From contig JBNGIS010008968.1 in NCBI GenBank assembly GCA_049999725.1, positions 1 to 28,818 of the forward strand: a stretch of DNA of 28,818 nt, written 5' to 3'. A program made the position numbers and the translations under genes. Every line of letters begins with the position of its first letter. Position 1 is the first letter of the stretch. The notes beneath the pieces were generated by a model that worked only from the letters and a program-made list of their open reading frames with translations, ran no database searches and was not told where the DNA came from. The stretch comes from Haplomitrium mnioides. Taxonomy: Eukaryota > Marchantiophyta > Haplomitriopsida > Calobryales. Shown piece by piece: positions 1-10,019 of this stretch.

Positions 1-420
1 CGACGGTCAGCCTACCTCCTTGCGAGGCGGCGTCGGACAGTGGTGTAGCGGACGACGTGGCGCGAGGAGAAAGAAGAAGCATCTACGGAGGGATCTAAGG
101 AGATTCCTTGGAGTTAGTTCCGTGTGGCACTACGGAACTCGGTTCCGAAGCGCCTCTTCGGACTCGGTTCTGCGGGAATCTGCGGGATCTCTTCCCGTAA
201 GATTCTTTGGAGCTATTAACCTTGTCCTTGACTTTTCCTCGACCAACTGTTGGACACGCGGCGCGCGCTACTTGTCCGTTGCAACGGGATTAACTGACAT
301 GCACCACACGTCGTCACTTCCCAGCCCCAGGGAGATAACGGGATTAACGACCTTTCGTGGGATCGGGCGTCGGGGGGCAGCGGGCGAGGGGAGTATACCT
401 TGACGATCATCAAATTCTTC
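1..420. other. GC-rich non-coding stretch, no gene recognised
   Basis: This GC-rich stretch contains short hairpin-like words, for example CCGAAG...CTTCGG near 145-161 and GGAAC...GTTCC near 136-148. Short open frames run through it, but none shows a recognisable motif. It may be part of an LTR or the leader of an element that extends off the left edge. I cannot assign it. Confidence 0.3.
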
Positions 421-477
421 GAGGTTGATGCATAGGCAATCTCAAGGCGCGGGGCGACTGCATGCGAAGGGGGGCTG

Positions 478-1010
478 GGATTTGAATTCACTAACAAGAC
501 AACGTGAAGTAGGGGTACTCGCCCAAGGGGAACCGGGGGATTTAGAGGAGGACTGGGGGGAGACCCATGTGACCTCATCCTTGTAGGCGGACCAGGGCGG
601 AGGGTTACTGATACGGTGTCTCGATTGTATTCTAGTCAACCTGGACTTTGGGAGAGGCCACTATGGGAGGACTTGGGGTCTTCTCTGCATTCTCTGTGTA
701 GAAGAATCACGACTTGAGGACAAGGAAACCGCAACGAGGGGCGGATGGAGTGGGAATTCAATGAGGATCAACGTGAAGCAGGGGTACTAGCTCCATGGGG
801 CCATGGGGATTTAGAGGAGGACTGGGAGGAGACCCAGGTGACCTCATCCTTGCCAGTGGACAAGAGCGGAGGGTTACTGATACGTAGATTCGAAGGGATT
901 CCGACCAGCTATGACTTCGGGAGAGGCCGCCAAGTGAGGAGCTTGGGGTTGTCTCTGCCGTTCCTTGTGTGTGAGCATCAGCCCAAAGTGTTTTGAGGAC
1001 ACTCTGGTGT
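478..1010 (+). repeat. Diverged tandem duplication, about 270-bp unit, two copies
   Basis: Two copies of one sequence lie head to tail. The landmark ggagggttactgatacg occurs at 599-615 and again at 869-885, an offset of 270 bases. Upstream, gatttagaggaggactggg also occurs in both copies, about 270 apart. Copy 2 is open for 83 codons (745-996). Copy 1 has a stop in the matching frame, although several of the same residues are visible (GDLEEDW, VTSSL, GGLLIR, DFGRG). That could mean a duplicated coding segment or only nucleotide similarity. I do not recognise the peptide as any family. Confidence 0.6.
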
Positions 1011-1950
1011 GTTAATTCTCAAGTGGAGCTGAGAGGGGAGGGGGAAAGGGGGGGGGGGGGGGGGGTTTGTGCCAGTGCCGGTGCACTGCATAGTAAGACT
1101 CGTCAATGCTCGAGGGTAGAGTGGGCTACCTGCAGCTGGTAAAGCTGTCTTCCAGAGGTGGAAGTAAAAGAAACTCTCTTCCTAGCCTGAGGAAGTAAAA
1201 GCAGGGCTTCTCGCGAGGGAAGTTAAAAAACTATCTCGAGTGGAGGGTGTGTGGGTTGCTGGGCTGCAGTTGTAAGGCAACGGGATTCACAAGGGAAGTA
1301 TCATTTAGTTAGAATTCTAGAGGGCCTTCAAGGACTCTGTTTTCTCTTGCATATATTGTATATAGGTGTTGTTCATATATGTGTAGTTAGTTTGCCTTTC
1401 TGCATGTGTGTCCCTTTGAGTTGTTAGATTAGTGGACATTGGTTTAGCTGAGCAGACCTTGGGAACACACTTGAAAGGGGAGTCCAATCCCTTGACACAA
1501 GTTTGGTATCTTGGGGGTGAATGCTCTCTGTTCCTGATCCTGTTTGCATAGTTAGGAATTAGTGCATGTAGGGTAGTTAGGATAATCTAGTTCAGGCCTG
1601 TGACAACCCTGAAAGGGGGAGTCCAGCCTTTTGTAGTGTTCAGCTGTGCAGGTCACTAGCACCATTTTGCCCAAGCACAAATAAGGTGGCAGGGCCTAAG
1701 TCATTGGGTCCTAAGAATAAAGAAGAAGAATCACACATCACATCTTGGTTTAATGAATGTGGACCTGTGTATGGTATTGAATGTCTGACTTGAGTGTGTG
1801 AAGAAGAAGAGTGAGAGAAGCATACCAGACTTGTAAAGAGAGGTAGAGTCCTTAAGGTCTGAAAGTTGTAACTAGCAAGGGGCCATCTCAGAAAAGAACC
1901 TGAAAGCCCGTAAACACGTCCTCTCCTGCCTCAAAACGGGGCTTGAAAAG
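1011..1950 (+). other. Non-coding region, possible LTR remnant with poly(A) signal
   Basis: No coding frame is recognisable here. The segment holds an 18-base G run (1048-1065), a TATA-like stretch near 1350-1362 (atatattgtatata) and an AATAAA poly(A) signal near 1715. Two related blocks containing gaaagggg-agtcc lie near 1470 and 1610. A TATA-like box followed by AATAAA about 360 bases downstream is the layout of an LTR promoter and R region on the plus strand. No second LTR or clear TG...CA ends could be paired, so this stays a suggestion. Confidence 0.3.
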
Positions 1951-4554
1951 GTTAAGGCCAGAAACAGGGGAGCGACAATTCATCAAGATTTACTTGATCT
2001 ATTTCAGTATTAATGACAATGATTAAATCTCTTTGAAATATTTTAGGATTGAGGGCTTTTTGTGAGAGCATAGTTCCTAATAGAAGGTCAGAAACTGCTT
2101 GAAGGAGTTCTCTTCTGCGCAGTGGAGTGAGAAGGAAGTGGTGAAGCTTTAGTTTTGAGTATAAAGTTGTAAAATATAAGGACAAGAGGGAAATTTTGGG
2201 ATGTAGTTGAAAAAGAGAGAAGGATATGTGATAAGGAAGTTGGTCTTTCTCAGTGAATAAAAAATATTTTTTTTTGTAAAACTAATCTAAGTGTTGAGGG
2301 CCAGTCATCCCCTATCTATCTATTTCTATTATATGTGCTGGTGAATCCACCTATGAAATGTAAAAAGGAATCGTTACAATGAATCAATTATGAAGAATCA
2401 CCTATGAGCAGATTTCCTGTAAGCAACCGATGTGCGAATTGTCCTGCAAGTAATTGGGTGTGAAGGAAATATTGTGACGAAGTGTTTTCAAAATAAGGAT
2501 GAACACCATGCGACCAACGATCTCTTACGAATAATTGACTTGAAAAGAATTCACTGATGTGACAAATGATCTGATACAAAATAGGATCCCTGTGAACGAA
2601 TTCATGTTAAGTTTTGGATATAAAGTTCTGCGAGGAATGGAGAACGAAAATTTGTGTGAATGTCAGTGGTGATGAGGGCTGCGATGAAACAAAATGTGAA
2701 GCTCTGGAATAGAGATCTGCGAGGAGGCTACTAGCATTGTTGAAGGATTCCGTTGTAGTAAAGAAATGTGAAGAATGTTTCTGCGAGGAATCGAATTGAA
2801 GGTCTGCTGCAAGGTGGAAATCGAACAAGCTGTTGTGCGAATTGTTTGAAATCAGGTGGAATTAAAATTTAAAAAGAATAAGAATGATTTGGAAGCGAGC
2901 AAAGGAAGATCCGAAGGGTCCGTGAGTCTGAAGAAGGCGTCGGAACCGCGCTTTCCGATGTGGGGTGCCCCGGTTAAAGGGTTTCTGATGCATGTCTATG
3001 TGGGGATCTGTTGTGGAGATCCCTAGGTTAGTTGGTTCTGAGTGGGGTTCCGAAGTGGGGATCCCCAATTAGGAAGGATCCATTCCGAAGCGTTCAACTG
3101 AAGTATAATTGGTGAAATAGTGACTTATCAATGTTTTGTGTGGATAAGTATTGTTGGGGAAAGGCGAGCAAGGAGAAAAGTTTGAAGGGCAAATCAGTGA
3201 ATGATCGTGGTTTCAGTGTGGAAGTCGAACTGAAAGTTCAAAAGTTTGAAAAGTCGAAACAGCTACTTGGTGGAATTCAAAAAGTTTGAAATTGAAAGGG
3301 AGAGGAAGTGAAGAGTTAGTGAAAGTTTGAAAATTAGCATAGGAACAATTGTTAGTAATTAGTTCTTATAACGAGCGAAGTTAGTTTAAGTTAGTGAAAG
3401 CGAGTTGTTTAGCTTAAGAACACACTGTGAGTTGTTAGTTCTTATTGGAAACTTAGTGAGGGAAAGTTAGCATGTAGAAAAGTAAGTTAGTTTGGTTTGG
3501 AACTATTATGACTGTTATTGCCAGTTGAGCAAGACATGGGGTACAAGCATGTTGGCGAGTTCTTGTTTTGCTGGTTGTCTCATTGTACATGTGTGCTTCA
3601 AGTAAAGTTTGTGAAATTCTTGTCTATGAAGTCCCCTGCTCTTGTTGGAAATTGCATATTCAAAAGGAGCAGTTTGATGAAGGAACAAGGAATTGAAGTT
3701 AGAGTTGGTTGGTGAATATTTTGCAGGTTTGCAATTGAAGAAATCAGTCAGATTGCATTAGAGAAGTGCATGTCAGGGGGTACCTGAGTGTGTTCTGTTG
3801 GTGGGTCTGGGTTTTGAAGTTCCAGATTGTGATTTGTGGGAGGTTTAGTGGCAAATCAATTCTGCTTTAAGCTTTGTTCTGTTCTATGTGTGTATGTGTA
3901 TTAGTTTGTTAAAATCTTAAAGAGAGAACCTTATGTGATTCTCCAGCTAGTGGATACTGGTTGGTGGGTTGCAATAGAGCAAGGAGTGCTCAGGATTGTG
4001 TGTGCCTATAGAATAGGTGGGCATTTCACAAACAAACAGAGTAGTAGGTGGTTGGAAGAATAGCAAGTGGATGTGAGATCAGGAGGGTCGTTCCATAGCT
4101 GAGCTCTCAACTTCAAGCTCTGGAAATATATTGGGTTGGAGTGGCTTGAGTATCCAGTTTGAGGGAAGTGAGGTGGTGTAATGAAGGTAGGCACTGGAGT
4201 GTTGATTTGATAGTTTCAAGCAAGTTGGATAGCTGGTTGCTTGGGAACTTCTCTGATACGGCTCAAGTTTAAAATTAGCATGTGCATTAGCTTTCTTATC
4301 TTAGAAATGTCAGTTATACAGTTTGGGTAATTCTTGGCTTTTGTTCTATTGTGTTGAGTAGTAGAAGTGGTTTGTGTGTAAGGTTTTGTGGAGAAAGGGT
4401 TGTCAGACCTAGAGTGGAGAGAGATCCATCTTTGAACTAATAGAGTGTAGTTTCAGAACTCTATAAAGAATCTGGAAAGTTGGTAAAAGTGAATTAAGAG
4501 CAGATTTTTATATAGATCTTGCATGGTTTGATCTCTGGTATAATTTTTGGGGCT
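1951..4554. other. C-poor, G/A/T-rich non-coding region with degenerate short repeats
   Basis: No gene is recognised across about 2.6 kb. The plus strand is strikingly poor in C. Short words recur irregularly: tctgcgagga near 2625, 2717 and 2779; tgtgcgaattgt near 2430 and 2834; aaagtttgaaa several times between 3180 and 3330; gtggggatc near 3000-3060. The short open frames have no domain signature. A retroelement leader or an old decayed repeat is the most economical reading. Confidence 0.35.
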
Positions 4555-6290
4555 GGAGTGCCATTGCTATGCTACGATATTTTTTGTCTTTCGTACTCAA
4601 ATAGATTTTCTTTAATGGTAGCTAGAATGGTTTTCTTCAATTGGTTTTTTTGGGCAAGAAGAAAATCAAAGGACAAAATTGTGATTTGTGTCCCATCAAG
4701 TACATCAATATATAACTTTGATTTGCGTTTCCTTTTTGTTGCTGGTGTTTGTTTTGGGAAGTATTGTCTAGAAAATGCATCCTCATCTTGACAAACAAAC
4801 CATTGAACATGTACTCGTTTTTTGTTTAGGGGATCTTTCTCATCAAATGACAAAACTTTGAGAGCTTTGGCAACTCAAAATGGTTTGCCATTTGAATCCA
4901 AAGATGCAACAACACAAATTAACATTCTAGCTTTCATCTCATGTAGATTGCCAAATTTATGTTTGTATCAAGTGTTGTGCAAAAGAGTCCTTTCTCGCAG
5001 CCTAGGTGCTCCATCATAGATTGCTTGATGTGTAGAAAGTATTTGTTGTGCTAGAGTATCTTCTTCTGTCTGTTGAGCATCAAGTTGAGAACCTAGACAA
5101 ACATTTTAAGAATTATTACAAGTGTTTGACGGTTATGAAGGTGGAAAGGTAAATTGTGCTTCGAGTACTCGTCTTTTTTTTTTCAAGGACGTAGACCGCA
5201 ATCTCTTGTTAAGCAAGAAAAAAGTCATTCCACCATTGAATATCAAAATCTGTAAAGAACTTGTAGTAGTTCTCACTTATGTTGTCATTTATTGAAAATA
5301 CCACTTTCTCGGCATCAACTTCTATTTCTTCATTTTGAGATCGTTTGATTTCAAAATATACCTTGAGAGGAATCAACATTGAACTCAAAATTTCTGTCCA
5401 CTTCAGGTAGGCACTTGAGTTGACAAATACCATCCACAGATAACCATAATTCATCTATTGAAAATTGTTTGCTCCATATCTTTGCCTTGGAATCATTTAA
5501 CTAGAACTTTGTTGATTAAATGTAATATCATGTATCCTTTTAGCCAAAGAGGGATGTTGTTGCATAAACATTTTGAAATCCCAAGTTTCCAACAAAAGAG
5601 TTACTTGATGTTTAGGATTATAGGATAATTGAAGTGCCTCACTAAGATTTGTAATCGTGAAAGCTTTGACACGTTTCAAACATTTAGAGAATTGGCTGAA
5701 CATTTGATCGATTTGATTATGAGTATGGCCAACCATGAGAAATCTCACCTTGATTTTTTGAAAAAACATTCTTAGCAATAAGGAGACTAAGATATCTAAA
5801 TAAGATAGAACTTTTATTCTCTTGTATTGTGTTGTCCAACTGAAGATATAAAGTTAGAGGCAGCGGCTCTTCAAAGTCACACAATATTTTGTTGAGTACA
5901 GTAACTGTCAAATTAGAATCACTTCTCAAGTTTCTATATGTTAAGAAGACCCTCGAAGAAAGAGCATGATTGAATATTAATGCACCAACAACATGCACAC
6001 CTACCAAACAATCTTTATGAATGTTTTTTAGTAGCAAATGCTAGTGTGGAATAAAAGTTTTCTTCTAATCCATTCCATCAATGACAATTCCCAAGTACTT
6101 TTGACCATCGACATAACATTTTCTTTGATGGTTTGTAAGTTTTGTTCTTTCTTTCATTTGTTGGTCACGATAAAAAAACAGTTGGCAATTATATTTTACT
6201 GCATGAAGGATATAAAAGTAGTTCAGTAAAACATATATCGATGCTTGTAACTTCAAAACACAACCAGAGGTGATAAAAACATTCAAGTCA
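4555..6290 (-). pseudogene. Broken gene of the uncharacterised 'QLDN..NK / GHTH' family (recalled as DUF7869)
   Basis: Read on the minus strand, this is a degraded member of a large eukaryotic family of unknown biochemical function. In order, the visible motifs are: IDGMD followed by a stop and KKT.IPH (near 6060), LYLQLDN with a nearby ENKSS (near 5830-5855), RFLMVGHTHNQIDQMFSQFS (near 5700-5745), WWNDFF (near 5220), then a C-terminal part with VAKALKVLSFDEKDP and RVHVQWF (about 4780-4890) that could be a BAH-like or chromatin-reader-like fold. Breaks: a stop replaces the residue after IDGMD at 6065-6067, the frame shifts between the ENKSS block and the GHTH block (about 5770), another frame change lies around 5455-5510, and more breaks fall between 5020 and 5210. 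I recall the family as DUF7869; motif order supports membership, but the name is from memory. A possible LTR promoter lies upstream at 7128-7512 on the same strand. Confidence 0.7.
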
Positions 6291-7112
6291 TCTTAAACAA
6301 ATATTTGGATTGGTAGAAGTTAAAACTTTGTAAAGATTAAAAATAAACTTTAGGTAATTTGAAAAATAGAAAATCTATTTGACTTAAAATAAACAAAAGT
6401 TTCAAAAAGAGAAAAACAAGATTTGCTAACAAAGGGTCACAAACCCGAACACATCCTCTGAGCATTTAGAATGAGTAGAGACAACAACTGATTGTATGCA
6501 CGCATAGGACCAATACAACAACAACAATATAATGGCATGTTGTGATTGTTGTCGCAACTTGTTTTAAGAGAAACAAGAACAAATCCTATTCGCGCATAAG
6601 ATTTGCAAACAACAAAAATGATTCTTGCTATTGTTTTTCTTGACAAGGGCTTTTGATTTAAAGGAACAAAAACAAAACTTTTTGCAAAGCTAAGGGCACC
6701 ACTAAGAATGAGATTCATTTTCTTGCTTTATTCGACTGCAAACAATGTTTAAATTGAAACTTAAAACAAGAGACCCTATGTAAGCATAGACTCTCTTCTC
6801 ACAACTCAAGTTTCTAAGAATTATTCAACTCAAATCTTATTTGATGAACAATTTAACAAAAAAATATCTTTTGGTTCTAAGTTGAGAAAATATAACATCT
6901 CTAGAACTAAGCTTTGAGTCTAGAAAAAAGAGCATGGATTAACCAAATGTGTCAAAAAGGAAGAAAATTTGCTACCTTTGTCGGACTCCAATGCAGATTT
7001 TTCTCATTTGCATTTGAACTTCTAAAATGCAAGAAAGATGTTCAATTTGCTATTGTAGTACTTAAATCCTTGCTTCTTGATTCTCCATTTAACTCTCCAC
7101 TAAAAAGAATTG
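6291..7112. other. A/T-rich non-coding spacer
   Basis: No coding signature is visible. The stretch lies between the candidate primer-binding site at 7113-7126 and the minus-strand pseudogene. It contains one unit-like word (ccctatgtaagcatagactc, near 6774-6793) that closely resembles the repeat unit of the array at 28130-28480. If the LTR call at 7128-7512 is right, this is the untranslated leader of that element. Confidence 0.35.
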
Positions 7113-7126
7113 TGGCTATGATGCCA
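7113..7126 (-). promoter_or_regulatory. Candidate primer-binding site (initiator tRNA-Met-like)
   Basis: On the minus strand this reads TGGCATCATAGCCA. The standard plant retrotransposon primer site complementary to initiator tRNA-Met is TGGTATCAGAGCCA, so 12 of 14 bases agree. It sits one base inside the proposed LTR end (TGTGAAAG... from 7128), the expected spacing. A chance match is possible in A/T-rich DNA. Confidence 0.45.
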
Positions 7127-7127
7127 A

Positions 7128-7512
7128 TGTGAAAGAACTCAAAGACTAACTTCAAATGAGCAACAACGATAACTCTAATAGAGTTATGCAACTCAAGGCC
7201 AATAAGCAAGCGAAAGCCAAGAGTGCAAGCCAAAGCCAAGCAACCAAAGAGCCAAACCAAATTGAGAGGAACTCCAGAATAAGCAGTGGGGCTATGAAGA
7301 CCTATTTATACAAGAGAAGAAGTTGTCATCCCTCATTCTTCACTTACAAGTCAATTCCAATTTCAACTTTAAAAGTGATCACTTAGAAGTCACTTCTAAT
7401 TTCAACCCTAAAAGCTTTAAAAGTAACTTTGAATGCAAGTAATCTTATCTCAATTCAACCCTTAAATTGACCCTTTACCTTCACTCCTCTTTATTTTCTT
7501 ATAAATAACACA
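7128..7512 (-). repeat. Candidate 5' LTR of an unidentified LTR element (minus orientation)
   Basis: The segment begins TGTG on the plus strand and can be closed at CACA (7509-7512), giving 385 bp with matching TG...CA ends. On the minus strand it carries TATAAATA at 7303-7310, with about 180 bases between it and the primer-binding side. The primer-like site at 7113-7126 lies immediately inside. No second copy was found in the window, so the right boundary is a guess and the 3' LTR is missing or outside. The element would read leftward, toward the pseudogene at 4555-6290. Confidence 0.4.
7303..7310 (-). promoter_or_regulatory. TATA box in candidate LTR
   Basis: The minus strand reads TATAAATA, a textbook plant TATA box, correctly placed inside the candidate LTR to start a transcript running left through the primer site. 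Confidence 0.45.
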
Positions 7513-7529
7513 ACATCATGCTTGTACTA

Positions 7530-9540
7530 TTACCCGTGAGCTCCAACACTTAAGCTACTATTGTTCTAGAAAATGTTGCATACACTTGAGCTCCAACACC
7601 TGAGCTATTGTTGTTGTAGCAAATGTTACATAGACCTCAACTCTAATACTTGAGCTATCATTGCTATAGCAAATGTTAATGTTGCATACACCTAAGCTCC
7701 AACATATGAGCAGCTACCATGGTTGCTGCAAATGTTTTGCTGCTTCAAATATTAATGTTGTATACATATGAGCTCCAACACCTCAACTACTATTGTCGTA
7801 GCAAGCAAATGTTGTATATGCCCGAGCTACCATTGTCATAGAAATCATTCTATACATTTGAGCTTTAACACCTAAGCTACCATTGTCTTAGAAAATGTTG
7901 TATACACCTGAGCTACTATTGTCATAGCAAATGTTGTATACACCTATTGAATACACATGAGCTACCATTGTCATAGCAAATGTTGTATACATCTATTGGG
8001 ATACACACGAGCTACCACTATCATAGCAAATAATTGTATACACCTGAGCTTCAACACTTGAGCTACCATTGTCTTAGCAAATGTTGTATACACTTGAGCT
8101 ACCATTGTCATAGCAAATGTTGGATAAACATGAGCTACCAATTGTCATAGCAAATGTTGCATACACTTGAGCCACCATTGCCATAGCAAATGTTCTATAC
8201 ACGTGAGCTTCAACACTGGATCTACCATTGCCCTAACAAATGTTCTATATGCGTAAGCTCCAACACTTGAGTTAAAATTGCCATATCAACTATTATATAC
8301 ACCTGACCTCAAATATATGAGATACCATTGTCATAGCAAATTTTCTATACACTTAAGCTCCAACACATGAGCTACCATTGAGACAGCAAATGTTGTATAC
8401 ACCTCAACGACGGTTGAAGTAGCAATGTAGTACACACCTGAGCTCTAACACCTCACATGAGCTATCATTGTCATACTAAATTTTAATGTTGTATACACCT
8501 AAGTTAATGTTATATACACCTAAGCAACTACTGCTGCAAGCTCCAACACCACCAACACCACCTGAACAGCTACCACTGTTGCTGCAAATGTTTTATCGCT
8601 GCAAACTCCAACACCTCAGCCACTATTGTCTTAGCAAGCAAATGTTGTATATGCTTGAGCTACCATTGTCATAGCAATAGTTGTATATACATGAGCTTCA
8701 ACACCTAAGCTACCATTGTTTTAGCAAATGTTGTATACACCTTATCTACCATTGTCATAAAAAATGTTCGATACACCTGAACTACCATTGTATAGCAAAG
8801 GTGTATACTTGTATAGCCAATGTTGTACCATTGTATCTCAAAGATGTATACTTGTATAGAAAATTTTGTATACACTTGAGCTTCAACACTTTTGTCTTAG
8901 CAAATGTTGTATACATCTGAGCTGCTATTGTTATAGCAAATGTTGGACACACTTGAGCTACCATTGTCATAGCAAATGTTGTATACACTTGAGCTACTAT
9001 TGTCATAGAAAATGTGACCTACTATTGTCATAGCAAATGTTGTATGCACGTGGGCTACTATTGTCATAGCAAATGTGAGCTACTATTGTCATAGAAAATG
9101 TTGGATACACTTGAGCTACCATTGTCATAGCAAATGTTGTATACACTTGAGCTACTATTGTCATAGCAAATGTTGGATACACCTAAGCTACCATTGTCAA
9201 AGCTTCAACACCTAAGCTGCCATTGTTATAAAAAATATTGCATACCCATGAGCTACCATTGTCTTATCAAATGTTGTATACACTTGAGCTACCATTGTCA
9301 TAGAAAATGTTGGATACACTTGAGCTACCATTGTCTTAGAAAATATTTGTATACACATGAGCTACCATTGTCACAACAAATGTTGGCCATTGTCATAGCA
9401 AATGTTGGCCATTGTCACAGCAAATGTTGGATACACCTCAGCTACCATTGTCATAGCAAATGTTGTATACACATGAGCTTCAACACATGAGCTACCATTT
9501 CTGTAGCACATGTTGGATACCATTGCCATAGCAAACGAAT
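7530..9540. repeat. Minisatellite array, 36-bp basic unit with longer variants
   Basis: About 2 kb of tandem copies of a 36-base unit that can be written gagctaccattgtcatag followed by caaatgttgtatacactt. Some units carry an extra block of about 14-17 bases (gagctccaacacct), giving variants near 50-53 bases, so the array mixes short and long forms. I estimate roughly 40 units by eye. Copies are most regular between 8900 and 9480 and more degenerate to the left. Because 36 is a multiple of 3, long open frames with a 12-residue rhythm appear on both strands; these are by-products, not genes. The right edge lies within about 60 bases of the proposed 3' LTR start of copia A (9597). Confidence 0.9.
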
Positions 9541-9603
9541 GAATGGATTGAGTGAGAGTAACCTACTTACATAGGGTATATATGTGTCCCTATAATACTC
9601 CCA
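9541..9603 (-). repeat. Start of the 3' LTR of copia A with polypurine tract
   Basis: On the minus strand the sequence reads AAGTGGGAG directly followed by TATTATAGGGACACATATAT. A purine tract abutting a TG-type LTR start is the usual copia 3' boundary. Here the TG would have become TA by a G-to-A change. The LTR should continue leftward from 9597. The minisatellite begins within about 60 bases, so the LTR is either truncated or contains the array. No matching 5' LTR was found. Confidence 0.45.
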
Positions 9604-10019
9604 CTTGGCTGATTCTTCTTCTAGTAATCAGCCATTTTAGGACTATTTGCTTTGCAAGTCTTATTTGAAATCTTATTTATTTGTGGTCTCATTTCTTCTG
9701 AGGGAAAGAGTGCCACCACATAATTCATAGGTATGAAACATAATATAGTGTGTGGAGTGTGTGTGTAAATAATAAAGTTGCTTTGATAGTAAAACTAATA
9801 TGTGGTGTTGTTGTGCGACGTCATTGCGTCCTTTGTACTTGTATCCTAGAGATCTGTCTGAAAAATTATGTCAGCTTCAAATGTAATATGCTCCTATCAT
9901 GATAAATGACCTATATGACATTTTAAACAAATTAGATAGCTTCAAAAAGAAATGACTGAATTTGCAAGCTTTGATCTTTATGACTAAAGGTCAGAAAATC
10001 AATATAAGCAATCCTTATT
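9604..10019 (-). other. Copia A 3' untranslated region
   Basis: This lies between the end of the recognisable RNase H coding sequence and the polypurine tract. No conserved motif is seen. Its position fits the short 3' UTR of a copia element. Confidence 0.4.

Noticed and set aside
1440-1640. gaaaggggagtcc words as polypurine tracts of an LTR element
   Set aside because: No LTR start could be paired with either word; they are more likely a diverged local duplication.
4519-4791. Plus-strand hydrophobic ORF resembling a membrane protein
   Set aside because: The minus strand here carries the conserved C-terminal part of the pseudogene; the hydrophobic look is the complement of a Lys/Glu-rich frame.
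8681-9490. Repeat-peptide genes on both strands (12-residue rhythm, Cys/His/Tyr-rich on plus)
   Set aside because: Open frames arise because the 36-bp unit is a multiple of three. No start context, no domain, and both strands are open equally.
7530-9540. CRISPR-like regular array
   Set aside because: The units are contiguous diverged copies with no unique spacers, and the surroundings are plant retrotransposons. It is a minisatellite.
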